Origin: Serinus canaria
Lineage: Eukaryota; Chordata; Aves; Passeriformes; Fringillidae
DNA length: 64,000 nt
Direction: 5' to 3'
Assembly (NCBI RefSeq): GCF_022539315.1
Contig: NC_066333.1
Span: 10,941,001-11,005,000, forward strand
The notes under the pieces were generated by a model. That model was not told the DNA's origin, ran no database searches, and worked only from the letters and a program-made list of their open reading frames with translations. Each line of letters starts with the position of its first letter. Positions within the stretch are counted from its first letter, which is position 1. The position numbers and the translations under genes are program-made. Of this stretch, positions 13,443-26,575 are shown one piece after another.

Positions 13443-15979
13443 ACTCTCCTTATTTCTGGGATACAGACATCTGCCAACTAAATTCTCTCAGAAGCCCATT
13501 AAATACAGATTTTTTTTTTTTGTTTTAAGTAGTTTTTCTTCAGGTATGTTTTATAGAGACAATTTTTATTCAAATGTATGGTATTTCAGTACCTTAAAAT
13601 TACTGAATGCTGAATTTAAATATTCATTTTCTTATTTTAGAATTAGACACCTATATGAATAAAATTAGGCTCAGTGGAGGAGGGTATAGCTTGCCCACAG
13701 TGCTACTGTGAAAAAGTAGAAAAGAAAAACTGAGAGAGTGCAGTCAAATGAGCACCTTTATATTAATTCTCCAGGTAATGAATGTATTACATCACAGAAT
13801 CAATAATGTTTTGGCTAACACAGATATCATGTACCTATAAATTGTTGACACAGATCATAGACCACAGATTTGCCCTCTCTGTTTGGAGCAGGTGAACACT
13901 GACCAAACTAAACTCATCCACCAAACAACTGAATTTCCAGCATGTAATTGAACCTAGACAAAAGGGGGGTTCAAGTGCTTGAATAACTTAAATTAGATTG
14001 ATGTTAAATTAGATTAAATGTAATTACTAAGGGTGACAATGACTCATTCACACCACTAATGATGATGAGATCACTGGGTACTGGTAGTTATTTTGTTGTG
14101 AGGAGTTTTGTGACATCTTTACCATGAAGACTGAATTGGGACTCTTGCCAGAATTAGTGTCCTTTAGAACCCTAAATCTGGCTTCTCTCATGTGGGGTGG
14201 GAGTTGCCTTGTTGCATTGTTGATGAGACTCAGTTACTCAAGAAATAAAAGGAAGCAGGGTGCTGTAGAATGTCCTCTTTATCCTCAAAAACTCCAGCAA
14301 GTGCTGAAAGCCTTTACCTGTCCCCTGGTGCTCAGAGTGACCTTGCCAAGGTAGCACAGAGAGTGCTCACAGGTTCATTGGCTGGAGGGAATAATGTCAC
14401 ACAGCTCTCACATGTCCCTGCACCTCCCAAATGTCCTTACATTTCCTTTCTTACAGGCATCATCAAAAACAATTTTTAGTGGTAAAATAATGAATGTTGA
14501 GGAGCATTCTGGTGAAGCACTGTAAGGTTTTGGAGTTCCTTTGACAGGAGGTTCTGTGAACACTCTGAAGCTGGGGTGGAATCATCATTCTTCCCGTTGC
14601 ATTTATTGATGCTTGTCCCACAAACAGCAGAATTATTGAGGCACAAAATGCATTTATGTGAGAATTGAGGCAAAAGCAATATATTCTGGATTCACAGTGA
14701 TAGAACTCTTATGACTATTGCCTTGGTTAGAACAAATATTAGCAGAGGTTAAAGGCAAAAGAGTGTCATTCCACCACATCTATATGTGTGCAAACCACTT
14801 AAATTCAACCTTTATTTTCTCTGAACGTTTTGAACTTTGTATTTTTGATGGCATGGAAACTGCCCCTTAAGGATTTAGAATGAAGCTGCAGGGGAAAAAA
14901 AAAATAAAAAAAGATGGTCCATTGTTAAATCTTCAAAGAAAAATATTCAGGGATAAAAGTAAAATGGAAATACAAAAGATTTTTTAAAAGGTGTTTAATG
15001 TTTCAAAATGTGGCTCTGGCCTCTGCCTACTGGCCAGTGTTGAGTTTACTGTCTAAGAACTGAAATTTCAAAGGTGGTTTAGAAATGCCTTTTTTCTGCA
15101 TTAAGTAATGTGAGGCCATGTGGCCTCTTAGTCTGAACACGTGGCACTAAAAATATACATGAGGGGGGTGCTTTGTTTCAGAGTCACTCTTTTTCCTTTC
15201 ATTTGTTTCTGAAATCAAAGTTTTTGTGTTCTTGAAAAGAATGAGCCCGTGTAATGTCATGCTTTGAAATGCTCTTCTCTTGGCATTACAAGACCATGAA
15301 GGGGAAAACTTTGACTGTAACTCTATTATTCCTTCACCTTAAAGACATTGTCAAGTTTGCTAAGCTCTAAATATGACCCACCTAGTTTTGTTTCTTTTAC
15401 CTCTTATTCTGTTAAAAATCTTATTCAATTCTTTTCTACATTCAGTGCCTCAAACCCTGCTTTTCTTCATAAAATTAACCCAATAAAAATCCAGAAGCAT
15501 AGATTTCAAGTGACTTTTGCATAATTCACATCAATGTAGGCAGGTGATTGAAGCATGCAAACTTTATTTGAGCTAACTATTGCTTATCAAACAATGAGCA
15601 AAACTGGTTTGGAATTAGTTGTGTCTTTTGATGTGTGGGTGCAGTGCTGATCAAAGTCCTTGATAGCCATTCATGTGAATCCCTGGACAGGCTTTGTCCC
15701 CATTAAAAATATATCCCATTGCAATAACCCTCAGAGAACCCCCACTCCTTTTCAAGTGAAAAGAATTTTAACTTGACCCCTTTAACTCACAGGCATAAAT
15801 CCCCAAATTGAGTTATGTACTTTTGTTTTACATCTGAGTGCCTCCATCTAACAAAACTAAATCCCTAATGCTTTAATTACCTATAATGATCTCCTTCACA
15901 AATATTCTGCTTATTATGGCCCAGAAAATGGTCCTATTGAAAACCAGGCACCATCTTTGTGCATAATAAAGTTACTGTG

Positions 15980-16010
15980 ATATATATATATATGTGTGTG
16001 TCTGTGTATA
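15980..16010 (+). repeat. (TA)n(TG)n compound microsatellite
   Basis: About six TA units followed by TG units, interrupted by TCTG. The TG-rich part then pairs with the following CAGACACA to give a small hairpin (15997-16005 with 16010-16018). Confidence 0.85.
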
Positions 16011-16018
16011 CAGACACA

Positions 16019-19000
16019 AGCATTGCTGCTCAATAGGTTCTGCAACTGTGAAAATTATTAATTTTTAGTTTATTTCATTGTCATTTTTATCTAAGTATCT
16101 AACTAAGAGCGCACTTCAGATCCTGAAATTTAGCTCTGTTCACTTAAGTAAATAGCTGTACACAGCTAAAAAATTGGCTTTTATGATCAGGAAGTTTTAA
16201 AAGCTCAATTTGCTCATAATTGCTACATATTGAAAATTAACTTTGAAAGTGTAATGTGATAAGAAAACTCCTGACCTCAGTGAAATCTATTTTGTGCCTA
16301 ATAGAAAAAGGAAACACCCAAGGCTTTGCTTTGAAGTCCCTGAAACCCCAAGATCAGAATGAGTGTGAAATACCCAGAGCCCTGCATTGCTGCAATAATC
16401 ACCTCAGTGGCTGTGGTGGCTCAGGCTCCTGGTTGGATAAGTATTACATCAAGGATGGGCAAACTTTGCCTTTTTAGAAAGTTTCCTTTCCACAAAGGCC
16501 AATCCATGGAATATTCCCTTCCCATTGCCCTCTTGAATTGGCAGCCAAGAGAGAATCTGAGTGCAAGTTGCCTCAGTTTTTGAGGGGAGAGCACATGAAT
16601 TTTGTGTTTGGTGGGGCAGCTCCAAGACTTGCTGGGTCTTTAAAACAAACTAAACAAAAAAAATCCTGCCAGAGATGTAGATTAGAGTTGTAACAGATAG
16701 AGAAATTAATCTCATTTCATAAATTACAGATTTAGTCCCAGATTAGAGGGAGCCTTACCACAAAGTTTAGTGATGAATGTGGAAAAAGTAGGAACAATCT
16801 TCTTTGGTTCTACTATCTAAAATAAAATTGAAGTGACATTTTTCAAATGAGAATACATTGTCTGCTGCTTTGTCTGGTTCTTTCATTTCAGCTTTGTTAG
16901 ATCTTTTGTTTCTTTGATGCTCAGAATATTGCACCATTTGGCTCTAAAACCTACATTAGAAGAGCATTAATTAAAGGCAGACACAGTGCAACGGAGACAC
17001 TGTTAAAATTATGCTTGAAGGTACAATGTAATTAATTTTGTACAAGTGAAACATAAAAGAGAGAATGAAACCAGAGGAAATAGCAGCACATCTTCACCAA
17101 ATGATAATGAGAAATACAATTGCAAATCAGACAAAATGTGAAAGGACATATGGAATAATTAGATTTCAAGAAAGAAATCAAAACAAAGGGTAACCTGCTA
17201 ATTGTTCTTGAAAATTAGGTAAAGAATAAGCAACTAATGTTCAAGGTTCTTGGGGTTTGTTTTGGGGTGCTTTTCTGTGAAGTGTAAGGTTGGCATTAAG
17301 CGTCTGTCAGTAAAATGAGGTTGTGCATTTTATATGATAATTTCCTGACAGGTGTGTCAGGAGCTGAGCACACTGCTTCACTTGAGAGCAACTCCTGTGT
17401 TAGGAGTTATCTCAGAAGGAAAGGACCTGGGTTAGGGTGCCCAGGTTGAAAATGCAGCCACATGACAGAATTAATTCTAATTCTGTCTGCAGAGAAGGAA
17501 ATAAAAGCTTTAGGAAACTGCTTTGTTTTTATTGGTCATTTTAAGTGACAATTAAACTTCTGCAGTTCTTGTCAGAGCCCCTGTGATTCACCCTCAGTTC
17601 TGAGTGTTCTTGATTAAAGCACTTCCAAAGATCAAAAACGTGGCCCAAGCATTCATCCTGTTCTCAGCAGCTTCAGGGAAGCCCAAGGTTTCCCCAGGTC
17701 TGTGGTGGCAGGCTTTGAAGATGTAACATAAAACAGAAAGGAAGTTTATCCTGTGTTTAAAGATCTCTGTTGCATGTGGTGAACTCCTGGGGGTGGCTTG
17801 GATTGCAAAATTGTGTTCCTTTAGAGCAGGAGTTCCAGTGGTGTGTTGGGATGATCCTTGGGAGGTGGCACCACTTTTAGTTTTACTTGAGGAATCTGGG
17901 ACCAGATTTGCCAAATCCTTTGTTTTCTTTTGGTTTAGGATAAAGAAAAGCAGCAGAAATGTCAGCCCAGTGTTTCACACCCCCAGTGTCTGTCTTGTGG
18001 CACAGAATGGTGTCATAGAGTCACTCAGCATCCAGGCAGAAATCAAACAGAAATTCTCCTGGCAGGAACTTGAGTGTTTTCATTGCTGACAAACAAACAT
18101 ACTTGGTTAGGGAAAAATCCTGAAGCTTCTTTTAAAACATGATACAACTTTATATATATATTCTGTTTTAAGACTATAGATTATAAATTCTTGCCAATTT
18201 TAAAACTTTCCTAAATGTGATAACTACTTAATAGATTGTAGTAGTTGAGTTTTTCAATTTTAAGTTAAAAATTCCTTTTTTTTCACTGTCTGGATATGTC
18301 AGTTCATTCCTGTTTATTCATCAGAACCGAAACAAACATAGCCAGTGAGAAGGGATTTTAGGTGAGGATCAGCCAGAGCCCAGTACAGTCATGGGTTAGC
18401 AAGTTCAGGCAGTTTTCTCCAAAAAGGAGCTGGATATCAGAATTCCCAGGTGAACCTGAAGGCTTCTTGCAAGAACAAGATCATTAATTGCCAACAATCT
18501 GAAAATATGCCCAGAAAGCCTTGATCCCTTAACAAAAATATTGATTCCTTAACATCCTGTGTGCTGTTATTGGCCTCCTTACACTTCTAAAGCTTTCTTA
18601 ATTAGTCACAAACTCCTGAGCTGGAAAGTTTTGTAATTCATAGCACAGCACCTCCTCTGGTGTGTGCACTTTGTCATCCACTGGGATTCTGAAGAGTTTT
18701 AAATAAATCCCTTTTTAGCATTATATAGCACAGTGCAATAAAGTCCTTTAGCATATTTTACTTAAATTTGATGTGTTTTGCAGTAATTAGAAGAATAAAA
18801 TAAGTTTCCAAACAATGTTTTAAGATAAAACCCACTGAACTGTCTCTAGTGTATATAATTTTATTGATCAGTCCATATTTTTTTCACTGAAATGTCAAAC
18901 CAAACAATTTCAAAATCAAACTATAGGGGAAACTGCATTGTTTTGGCCTCCATGGTGGAACTTTAAATGTTAAAATACAAAAATGTCTGATGGAGAAGCC

Positions 19001-20525
19001 TTAGGAAGTAGGGTGTACAGTAAAAATGTGAAGGTTCTTGATCTCACAAGTTGTCTGTTTTGTCACATTTTGCACAAAGTAGAAGGAATATTGGCACTTC
19101 AAAAGGGCAGAGGTTGTTCAGTCATTAACTTTTACAGCAATTTCAGGGACAACTCATTTAACTGAAGTTGAAGCTTTATTGTTGTCATGACTCTGTAAAT
19201 TATCTTACACTAAATACCAATGTGTTGTTGGATAGTTGTTTTTATTAATAAATGCCTTTTATAGTTGATGATTACACCCAGATAAAATGCCCAGCTAAGA
19301 AGCCCAACTTTCCAAGATAATGTCTTCTTTACAGTTTATTTCCACAAACATGCTCCTGTTGTTCTCATAAAACATATGTATGATATTGATTTCCTGATTC
19401 ACTTCAGCTTACAGGGTTTTTAAGCCCAGTTTTTGTCTCTACCAATTAATCTTGGCAGTTTTTTTCTCTGCTACATGAATGCTCAGAGAATTTTGATAAC
19501 ATGCAGCTCTAATTCATAGCTCCATGAAAGGGCCTTTTAATCTGTTCTGTTTTACACTATTTCCCTGAAGAAACCTGCTGAATTTCAAAGCAGGTGTCTT
19601 TTAAAGACTTACAGATAATATTTTGAAAGGTAAGTATATTTTGCCACTATTAGTGGAGGGGGAATATCTTTTCCTAATAAATCAAGCTGCTCTGAGTGCT
19701 GCACTAAGAACCATGAAAGACCTCTGGTGACTTCAGAGCCTCCTTTGCACAGCACAGTGTTCAATCCTGCCCCTCTGAATATCTGAGGGATGCCTTCACT
19801 ACCTAATGGTTCTTTGCTGTGATTAAGCTTAGAAGTTATTTATACCCTTTCTGAATGCAAAGAACCCCAGGTATTTCCTCAGACAACAAACCCATTATGT
19901 TTTGGAAGCCTCATCTACTGTGAAACTTTGAAGTAGATGAGTGATTTTTGTTGTACCTTGTAGTTTTAGCTTCTAGCTCGTGTAATTCATCTTCTCCTGT
20001 TTTGGCAATCTTACAGTTAAGGTAACAGGTTTAGCTAGAGAAGAATTTCCAAAGCAGACTTAGTTTGGAAATAAGACTAAAAAGTAACTGCAGAAAATGC
20101 ATTTTCATGATTTCTCAGGAAAATGGGGGTTTGAGATGTTTCCTAACAGAAGTCTGGGGATGAGGGCATGGCAGTGAGAGCCACTGTGATGTTTTATAGA
20201 GCACCTACAATGAGAAATTTTCATCCTCTTAAATTAACTCAAAAAGTACACTAGGAGCACTAAAAAGAGTCCTAAGCAAGCAGCAACATCACTGCTGCTG
20301 AATAATGCACTCACTGCAGCAGCTTCCTGAGGCAGCACCAACGAGGAAGGTATAGCAGGCACAGCACTCAGAATTGACTGTGCTCTGATCTCGACTGAAT
20401 TCCTCCCTTTATTCACAGAAATGTGCTCACAGAACTCAGGGCTGTGTCTTCAACCACCCTTGCAGCTTGTTTCAAATTAGGTTGTGGTTCTGGCCACCTG
20501 TCATTACACTGCCAGCTGCTATTAA
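16019..20525. other. Non-coding stretch, no gene recognised
   Basis: No coding exon or repeat family was recognised. Positions about 16960-17200 are AT-rich with repeated ATTAATT/TAATTAA motifs and no low-complexity bias. This composition is common in vertebrate conserved non-coding elements, but one sequence cannot show conservation. Confidence 0.5.
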
Positions 20526-20527
20526 AC

Positions 20528-20557
20528 CATCAAAGCAGTGTTTTAGCTGCTTTGATG
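20528..20557. other. Perfect 11-bp hairpin
   Basis: CATCAAAGCAG (20528-20538) and CTGCTTTGATG (20547-20557) are exact inverted copies around an 8-nt loop. The flanking ACC and GGT can extend the stem past a 2-nt bulge. It is too short for a normal microRNA precursor unless outer pairing exists that I could not confirm. Confidence 0.6.
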
Positions 20558-22413
20558 TGGTCTGGAATTGTATCTTCTGCTGAATGATGATTAGATTAAA
20601 TGTTACAAATGTATCCAAAGGGAATAGAAGCACTGGGCTGATCTTGATCTGTACAATTTAATTTTAAGTATTTCCCTATATTTCTATTATTTCTGAGGCA
20701 TTCCTTTGTGTTTATGGATGCCAGTACAGCAGGAGCAGCCTCTTGGAATAGCATTAAAAGCTGCCATTAGCAGAGTCTGTGTTATTAATGAGGTGTTTCA
20801 TACATCACAACTTCAGAAAGGTCTAGAAAATGGGTAGTGGAAGTGTCATTTCCCCTTTTTAAATGACATTCATTTCTAATGAATTCAGGGAAAGTACTGA
20901 AGGAAAATGAAGTTCCTTTGTTCTGGTTTGGTGGAGAAGGCTGGCTTCTGCTGGAGACTTGTTGGCTGGGTTCCTCCAGGCCTGATCAGTCAGTTAACAC
21001 TCATGTGGTGTTTGGGCTTCAGCCCAAGCCTTTATTTTATCTCCTGGCAAAGTTCTGGTGCTGCTTTGCCCAGCTGGTGTCAGATTCCCTGGAGGATGCA
21101 CCTGCAGGGGCTGCTCCCACTGATCCTTCCTGCAAAGGATGGAGGGTCTGACAGCTCAGACCTTCAAGAGCAGGTGAGATCATGTCTGAGAAAAAGGACC
21201 CAAAGTCAGCTGCACCTCAGGTTTCTGCTGCAGGATGTCAACAGCAGTGGGTGTCCCACCCACAGGGGACACAACGAGTGGAATTCTGCCTTTGGGACAG
21301 CCCTGGAGAACAGCTTTAGCCAATGGCTGGGTCTAATCTCTGTTCTAGGTCCCCTCCTCACCACTGCTTTAATGAAAAACAGGGTTTGCAAATTAGCTTT
21401 CATAGTAAGAATTTAATTAGTTCATGGAAGCAGCCTTTGAGCTGCTCCAGAATTGATTTGCAACAAAACAAAACTCACCCAAATCTTCTCTGCTTGTGTA
21501 TTTCATGTTTGAGAATGTGTCAGACCCTGACCATGCTCTTACAGTCTGTCTTCCCAGAAAACACAGTTCAAGTCTGGATGCTGGCAGCTCCTTTTGGGAG
21601 TGCTACCTGTGCCCAGGTTAATGGAAGGAAGGCACCCATTAGCAGCTAATGCTGGACTTGATGCTTGCAGCAGGAGATCAGTCTGAGCCCAGAGCCTGCA
21701 AACATCTGGCTTTTTGTTGGAGGAGGAATTGATGCTGCATAATTACAGAAGGGCAAAGATCCAAAGAGAAAAGCAGAGAAGGAAAATATTATTATAATGA
21801 AATGTCTGATGCTGCACGATGCATTTCTTTTTACACAGGCAAGAACATTTTTAAGCTCAGTTTCATGTTTTGGTTTTTCTGGTTTTCAGCAAATTGCAAT
21901 AATAGAGAAAGGTTAATTACAGGCCTCAAATGAAGGTTGTTTTTATGATTAGAAGCATAGAAAAGACAAATAGGTTTTTGTCTGATTGTCTTCTGGCTGA
22001 TTGCAATAAAATTTAGATATGGGGTTATTTCTAGGTGGAGTTTTTCATTTTATTTATATAGCAAGAGTCAAGTGTGCTTCAAATCACCCTTCCAAACAGA
22101 ACATCTATGTGATGTATGGTAGTGGAAACTTTCTAATTGTGGTAGGTGAAGGAAATCTCTCAGAATGGTGCATGAATAGAGCCATGCAATTCTAGCTGTG
22201 ACTGTCCCAGTGAGCTCCTGTCCATTGAAAATGGTTCTTTTTCAGATGGGAAAAATGAAGAATTTTCATTGACAGCTTCAAATTTACTGTTCCTGATGCA
22301 GGACAGTCCAAAGCAGTGTGGATCTGATACTGAGGGGTAGATCTCAAACCTGCTGAAATAAAGGACATAAAAGATACATAAAAGATTCCATCAAACAATA
22401 TATATTTAACTAC

Positions 22414-22427
22414 AATAATAATAATAA
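22414..22427 (+). repeat. (AAT)n microsatellite, short
   Basis: Four to five AAT units followed by A-rich sequence. Confidence 0.7.
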
Positions 22428-24674
22428 AAACTTAAGCATCTGGTTCAGTTAATTGTGGTAAGGTTATTGTAGGTTTTACCAGCCACAGTGGGGCTGGTGT
22501 TGCTGCCCAAATTCAGGAGTTAAATCCCCAAAGAATTCCCAGCCTTTCCTGTGGCTCTGTTCTGCTGCCTCAGTGCCAGGGGGATGTTTCACCTGTTTGC
22601 AGAATAAGTAAATGCATAAGAAAGTGAACAGTCTCAGCAGCAGTAATCCAGTGGGATTTTAGTGTTTATGTAATTTGCAGGAGGGAAAATAAAAATAATA
22701 GTTCATTATTTTGAACTGGGATAAATGAGAATTTAGAGGAGTGGTGGTTTCCTTCGTTGCATTTGCTTTTCCTGCATGAATCTTCTGTGGCTCAGCCACT
22801 GCTGAAAATGAGGGTGTCTGCTCCTTGTACTTTAAGGCAACACAAAAATTCATTGCTTTCTTCTCATTTCCACTTCACAAGAGAGAGGTTTGGTTTTGTG
22901 TAATCAGTTTTAATGCCATCACAATGTCTCTGTAGCTAGTTCCAGTGTCCTTGACTTTAACAGCAGAACACAGCCTTGAACAGAGTGTTATCCCTCAGCA
23001 GAGCCTCACAGTGTTGGACCTTTTCTCTCCCTGCAGAAATCTTCTGTTGTGCCCATTTCTCTGTTTTTGAAAGTGTAAACACTCCTTGGTTGGCCACGAC
23101 CTTGCCTGAATGAGTTGACTACAGCAAGCAGTGAACATGTGGCACAGTGGAAATATTGGTATTTAAAAGTAATGGTGTTTATGATCCAATATTAGCTGCT
23201 GTGGAAGGAGAAAGCCCTGGCTGAGAGCCACGGGAAAATGAGGAGGTTGGCCCCACCCTGCTCTCAGTGATGTCAGGATTCCTCCTCACCACCAGCACAT
23301 GTAATTCCAGCTGCCAAGGGAAATCTGTTCTGGTGCAGCAGTGGAGCAGTTTGTGAGTGATGCATGGGCTCAGTGCTGAGCTTTCTAGCCCTTCCCTGGG
23401 GTAATGGGGGTTTCTTAATTTTATGTGAGCTCTGCCTTGAAAAGTATTTCATTTTTTCCCTTTGGATGGAAAAGGCATTTGAAAAGAAAAGGCCCAAGTA
23501 GCAGGACTTTAGTGGGTCTGTCACTGAGTTTATCAGACTGTAATTGAGTTCATCAAACTTCAGGAAGGCTAAAAATACCAAGAATAGCCTTCTAAAACCA
23601 GAAAATCTGAAATTATTAATCAATAGTGAGAGGAATAAGACTTCTTATCCAAAACCAGTGTTAATATGCATAGACTAGGCTTTAAAAGAGGAATTTGTGT
23701 TAGCTGAGTATAGGAAAAACAACCCATGGGTTGTTTATTTTAAACATGGTAATGAAAAGTAACTATAAAAATGAGAGCTTCATGTCTTGTATTCATTCCC
23801 GCTTCATGACCTTCATACCAGATCTATAGGATTTACGAGTTAAGAGTTTTTGACAGTTGTACAAACTGAAATATTCATCTAAAAGTCAAAGTATTTCATA
23901 CTTGTATTGATGGGACAAAGTGAAAAGTGATTTGTGTCAGTTTTTCAGTTTGCCACTGAATGTGCAAAGTGAACCACCCAGCTCAATTGAATTTGTGAAT
24001 GAATCTGCTAAGTTGTTTTGTTTGGGTTTTGGTTTTTTCCTTCTGGGATGGAAGACTGGGAATAAAATCCTTCAAAAAAAGGGTCAGAAGGTTCAAGTGT
24101 TAGGAGATTTGGAGACTCAGTTCCTTAAGATTTTTATCCCTGATTCTGCAGGAGGTCTAAAGCCTGCAAGTCTCCAGTTCCATTGCAGTCCTTGCCAAAT
24201 CAGTAAAGCTTTTTACCTCTGTCTCATTCCAGACATTTTTACCACCTTGTATATTATAAACAGTTCATTTTTGTTCACTGAAACCTTAGATTATAAATAG
24301 CATCATTCAGCACTTTTAGTTCAGTGTAAATTGTTGGAGGAGAAAGATTCAGAACAATTTTAATCATATTGTCAAAACCAGAACAAGCTAATGTATCAAG
24401 TTGGGAGTTTTTTCCAGTTTTATGACATAATTACTTGTGTATTAGGCCCACAATGAAAAAAATAGCTCTGCAAGAGGAATGTTTTTAAAACTTTATTAGT
24501 GGTGTTTGCCTTCAGATAAAATGAGTAACTACCAGCCCATTAAATCCTGACAGGTAACCAGTTACAAGAAAGATGTCAAGTTATTCCAGCAAAGTAAAAT
24601 CAATGTTTCACTGTTATGTCTAATTAAGGTAATTCTAGCTTGGCTCTGATGGAAAACTCAGTTGGAATTTAGGG

Positions 24675-24687
24675 AAAAAAAAAAAAA
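24675..24687 (+). repeat. Poly(A) run
   Basis: Thirteen A residues shortly upstream of the hairpin at 24699-24730. Confidence 0.8.
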
Positions 24688-24698
24688 GCCTTGAAAAG

Positions 24699-24730
24699 GT
24701 GGAATGCTGCTGTATTGTGCAGCATTCTGC
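24699..24730. other. Hairpin with 9 perfect plus 3 wobble/outer pairs
   Basis: GAATGCTGC (24702-24710) pairs exactly with GCAGCATTC (24719-24727) around an 8-nt loop. On the plus-strand RNA, two G-U pairs and one outer G-C pair extend it to 12 pairs. No function is assigned. Confidence 0.6.
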
Positions 24731-26522
24731 AACTAAAGAGTTAATAGTTTATGGTTATTCATAATGAGGTGGGAGGCAGCAGATACCAAACATTCCTGAA
24801 ATTCCCACTCTGTTTAGGCCCTATGATGAGCCAGATTTTTAGATCTGCTTGCAGAAGTAGATTGATGCCTGAGGGCTACCGAATTCTGAATTTGTCCAAA
24901 TCTGGTTGGAATCACCCAAAATTTGGTTGTGGGGAGGTTTCTTTGACTGGGAGTGAGCTGCCACTAACAGGTGACACATCAGTGACTTCAGTCCAGCCTT
25001 GGTGAAAGTCTGAGAGCACTTCCAGCTTCCAAACTGCTGGGAATGCCATTTTGGGGTGTAAATAACGAGACTTCAGAATTCCCTGTGTGTGCTTTAAAGT
25101 CTAACTTTCAGCACCTGCCACAACTGTAAACTACTTAAAATTAATTGCAATTAATTCATAGCTAGGTTACTGTAAGTATGAAGGTACAGCCTGTGTCTCT
25201 TCCAGTGGAAGTTTGTGCTTTGTTTCTTGCCTTGAGTTTGTTCCATCTTTGAGGTGTCTTGTAGTGTCTTAAAAAAACAAAACCACAGTTAAACACTATC
25301 TCATTCCTTAAATGCTGGGGAAAATTAATACAATTATTATAAAGTTACTTCAAAACCTAGTGCAGTGATTTTTTTTTAATGTGAATCAATTGTTGCCTGC
25401 ACTTGTGTAGAAGGATCAGGGGATTAATTTGGTTTATTGGATGGAGGGATGATTTCATGCAGTGCTTGGGGAACTGGTTCAGTGTTACCCAGCCTGGGAG
25501 GTGCAGTCTGCCAGGGAACTGGGGCACAGGAGTTGAATCAGATTTGGAGCTTGTTTCAGAATTTCCATGAATATTGGGGTATCATGGATGTAAAACAGTG
25601 TTACCCACTGGGTCTGCAGAGATTTCACAGCTTGTTGGAGTAGGTAGAAGAGCATGTGCACTCTCCAAGATGATTTTTTTCTCATGGGAAACAGGTAGTT
25701 AGACTGGACTGGAGAGCATGGTGGGAGGCTCAGTGGAGAGATAAATGCTGGAATCCCCTGAAGCACTGTTTGTAGCACACCAAAGCTGTATCACACACTC
25801 CAAAGGTTTGTGCAAGATTAACTTCTTTTCCTGAGACAGGCTCAGTGATCCTCTTTCACAATACATTAGGTGTACAGGAAAAAGCATTTCAGTATTTTGG
25901 GGTTTGGCAGCCAGTTTGACTCTGCTGAGACTTTACAATCAGTGTGTTGTTAGCTAATGTAATTAGCATAATGCATAGCCCATGATCTTCACAGCAGCTA
26001 ATCAACAGTTTTAGGTTCATATGCAAAAGCATTTTTAACTCACTTTGTCGTTGCTTCTCCCCCAGCCCTGGTGATTCTGATGTTTTTTGTTGCAGCACAT
26101 TTTGAAGTGCATGCCTTTATTCTGTTATTTACACAGCACCACCTTCAGCAGAGGCAGCAGGTCTGTGATGTAAAATACATCACTGCTAGGAAGCTTTCTC
26201 TTCAAAATAATTACATTCCTGGATAATTGTTTATTTTCAGAGACTGTTCCATATTGTGTCTGCTCGCCCCCAATCTAATTTTATTTTGATGGACTGGAAT
26301 ATCAGCCATGCTGTTCTCAAGCCTGAAGTTAATGTATTCATTAGTTATAATTGCTTCCAGTGTGTCCTCACCAATCTTAGTCTTCTGCTTACTTAATGAT
26401 TCTGATTGGATGTTCAACACTTTTATCTGGGTTAATTTACTATTCATAGTACAATGATGGATTATTCATTTTGTTACCCAGATTACAACTGTAAATGGAG
26501 TTATACATCATCAATGAGAGCA
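24731..26522. other. Non-coding stretch with an 18-bp palindrome
   Basis: No gene or repeat family was recognised. An 18-bp perfect palindrome lies at 25139-25156 (own entry). Confidence 0.5.
25139..25156. promoter_or_regulatory. 18-bp perfect palindrome, homeodomain-type half sites
   Basis: AATTAATTGCAATTAATT is its own reverse complement. It holds two inverted TAATT/AATTA cores spaced around TGCA, the kind of site that homeodomain dimers can bind. Binding is inferred; chance in AT-rich DNA is possible. Confidence 0.3.
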
Positions 26523-26575
26523 CCACAGAATCATTTAGCTAAAAAATGCCTTCTAGTTATCTTAGAGCAGCAAAG
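26523..26575 (-). mobile_element. Probable CR1 LINE 3' end, diverged
   Basis: The plus strand reads CACAGAATCATTTAG, then a run resembling the reverse complement of the CR1 tail (the 'AGAATCAT...GGTTGGAAAAGACCTCTAAGATCAT' type). The usual GGTTGGAAAAGACC is degraded to GCTAAAAAATGCC, followed by TTCTAGTTATC. This fits an old, 5'-truncated minus-strand CR1 copy. Only about 50 bp can be aligned by eye, so a chance match is not excluded. Confidence 0.4.

Larger units (their letters stand above)
7896..15979. other. Non-coding stretch, no gene recognised
   Basis: AT-rich single-copy-looking DNA. The open frames here (up to about 123 codons, 11081-11452 +) show no domain or exon signals. There are short A-runs (12487-12499) and a (TTTA)n run (13425-13442). 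A weak CR1-tail-like string near 13793-13845 is too diverged to call. Confidence 0.55.
20562..24698. other. Non-coding stretch, no gene recognised
   Basis: Contains the second-longest open frame of the window (20907-21416 +, 169 codons). Its translation has no recognisable domain, and overlapping frames on both strands are also open, which points to locally GC-richer non-coding DNA. A short (AAT)n run lies at 22414-22427 and an A-run at 24675-24687. Confidence 0.5.

Noticed and set aside
13793..13845. CR1-tail-like string (ATCACAGAATCAATAATG and following)
   Set aside because: Only the first 12 bases match well; the rest needs too many changes to call.
20907..21416. 169-codon open frame, plus strand
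   Set aside because: Overlapping frames are open on both strands in a locally GC-richer patch, and the translation resembles no known protein.
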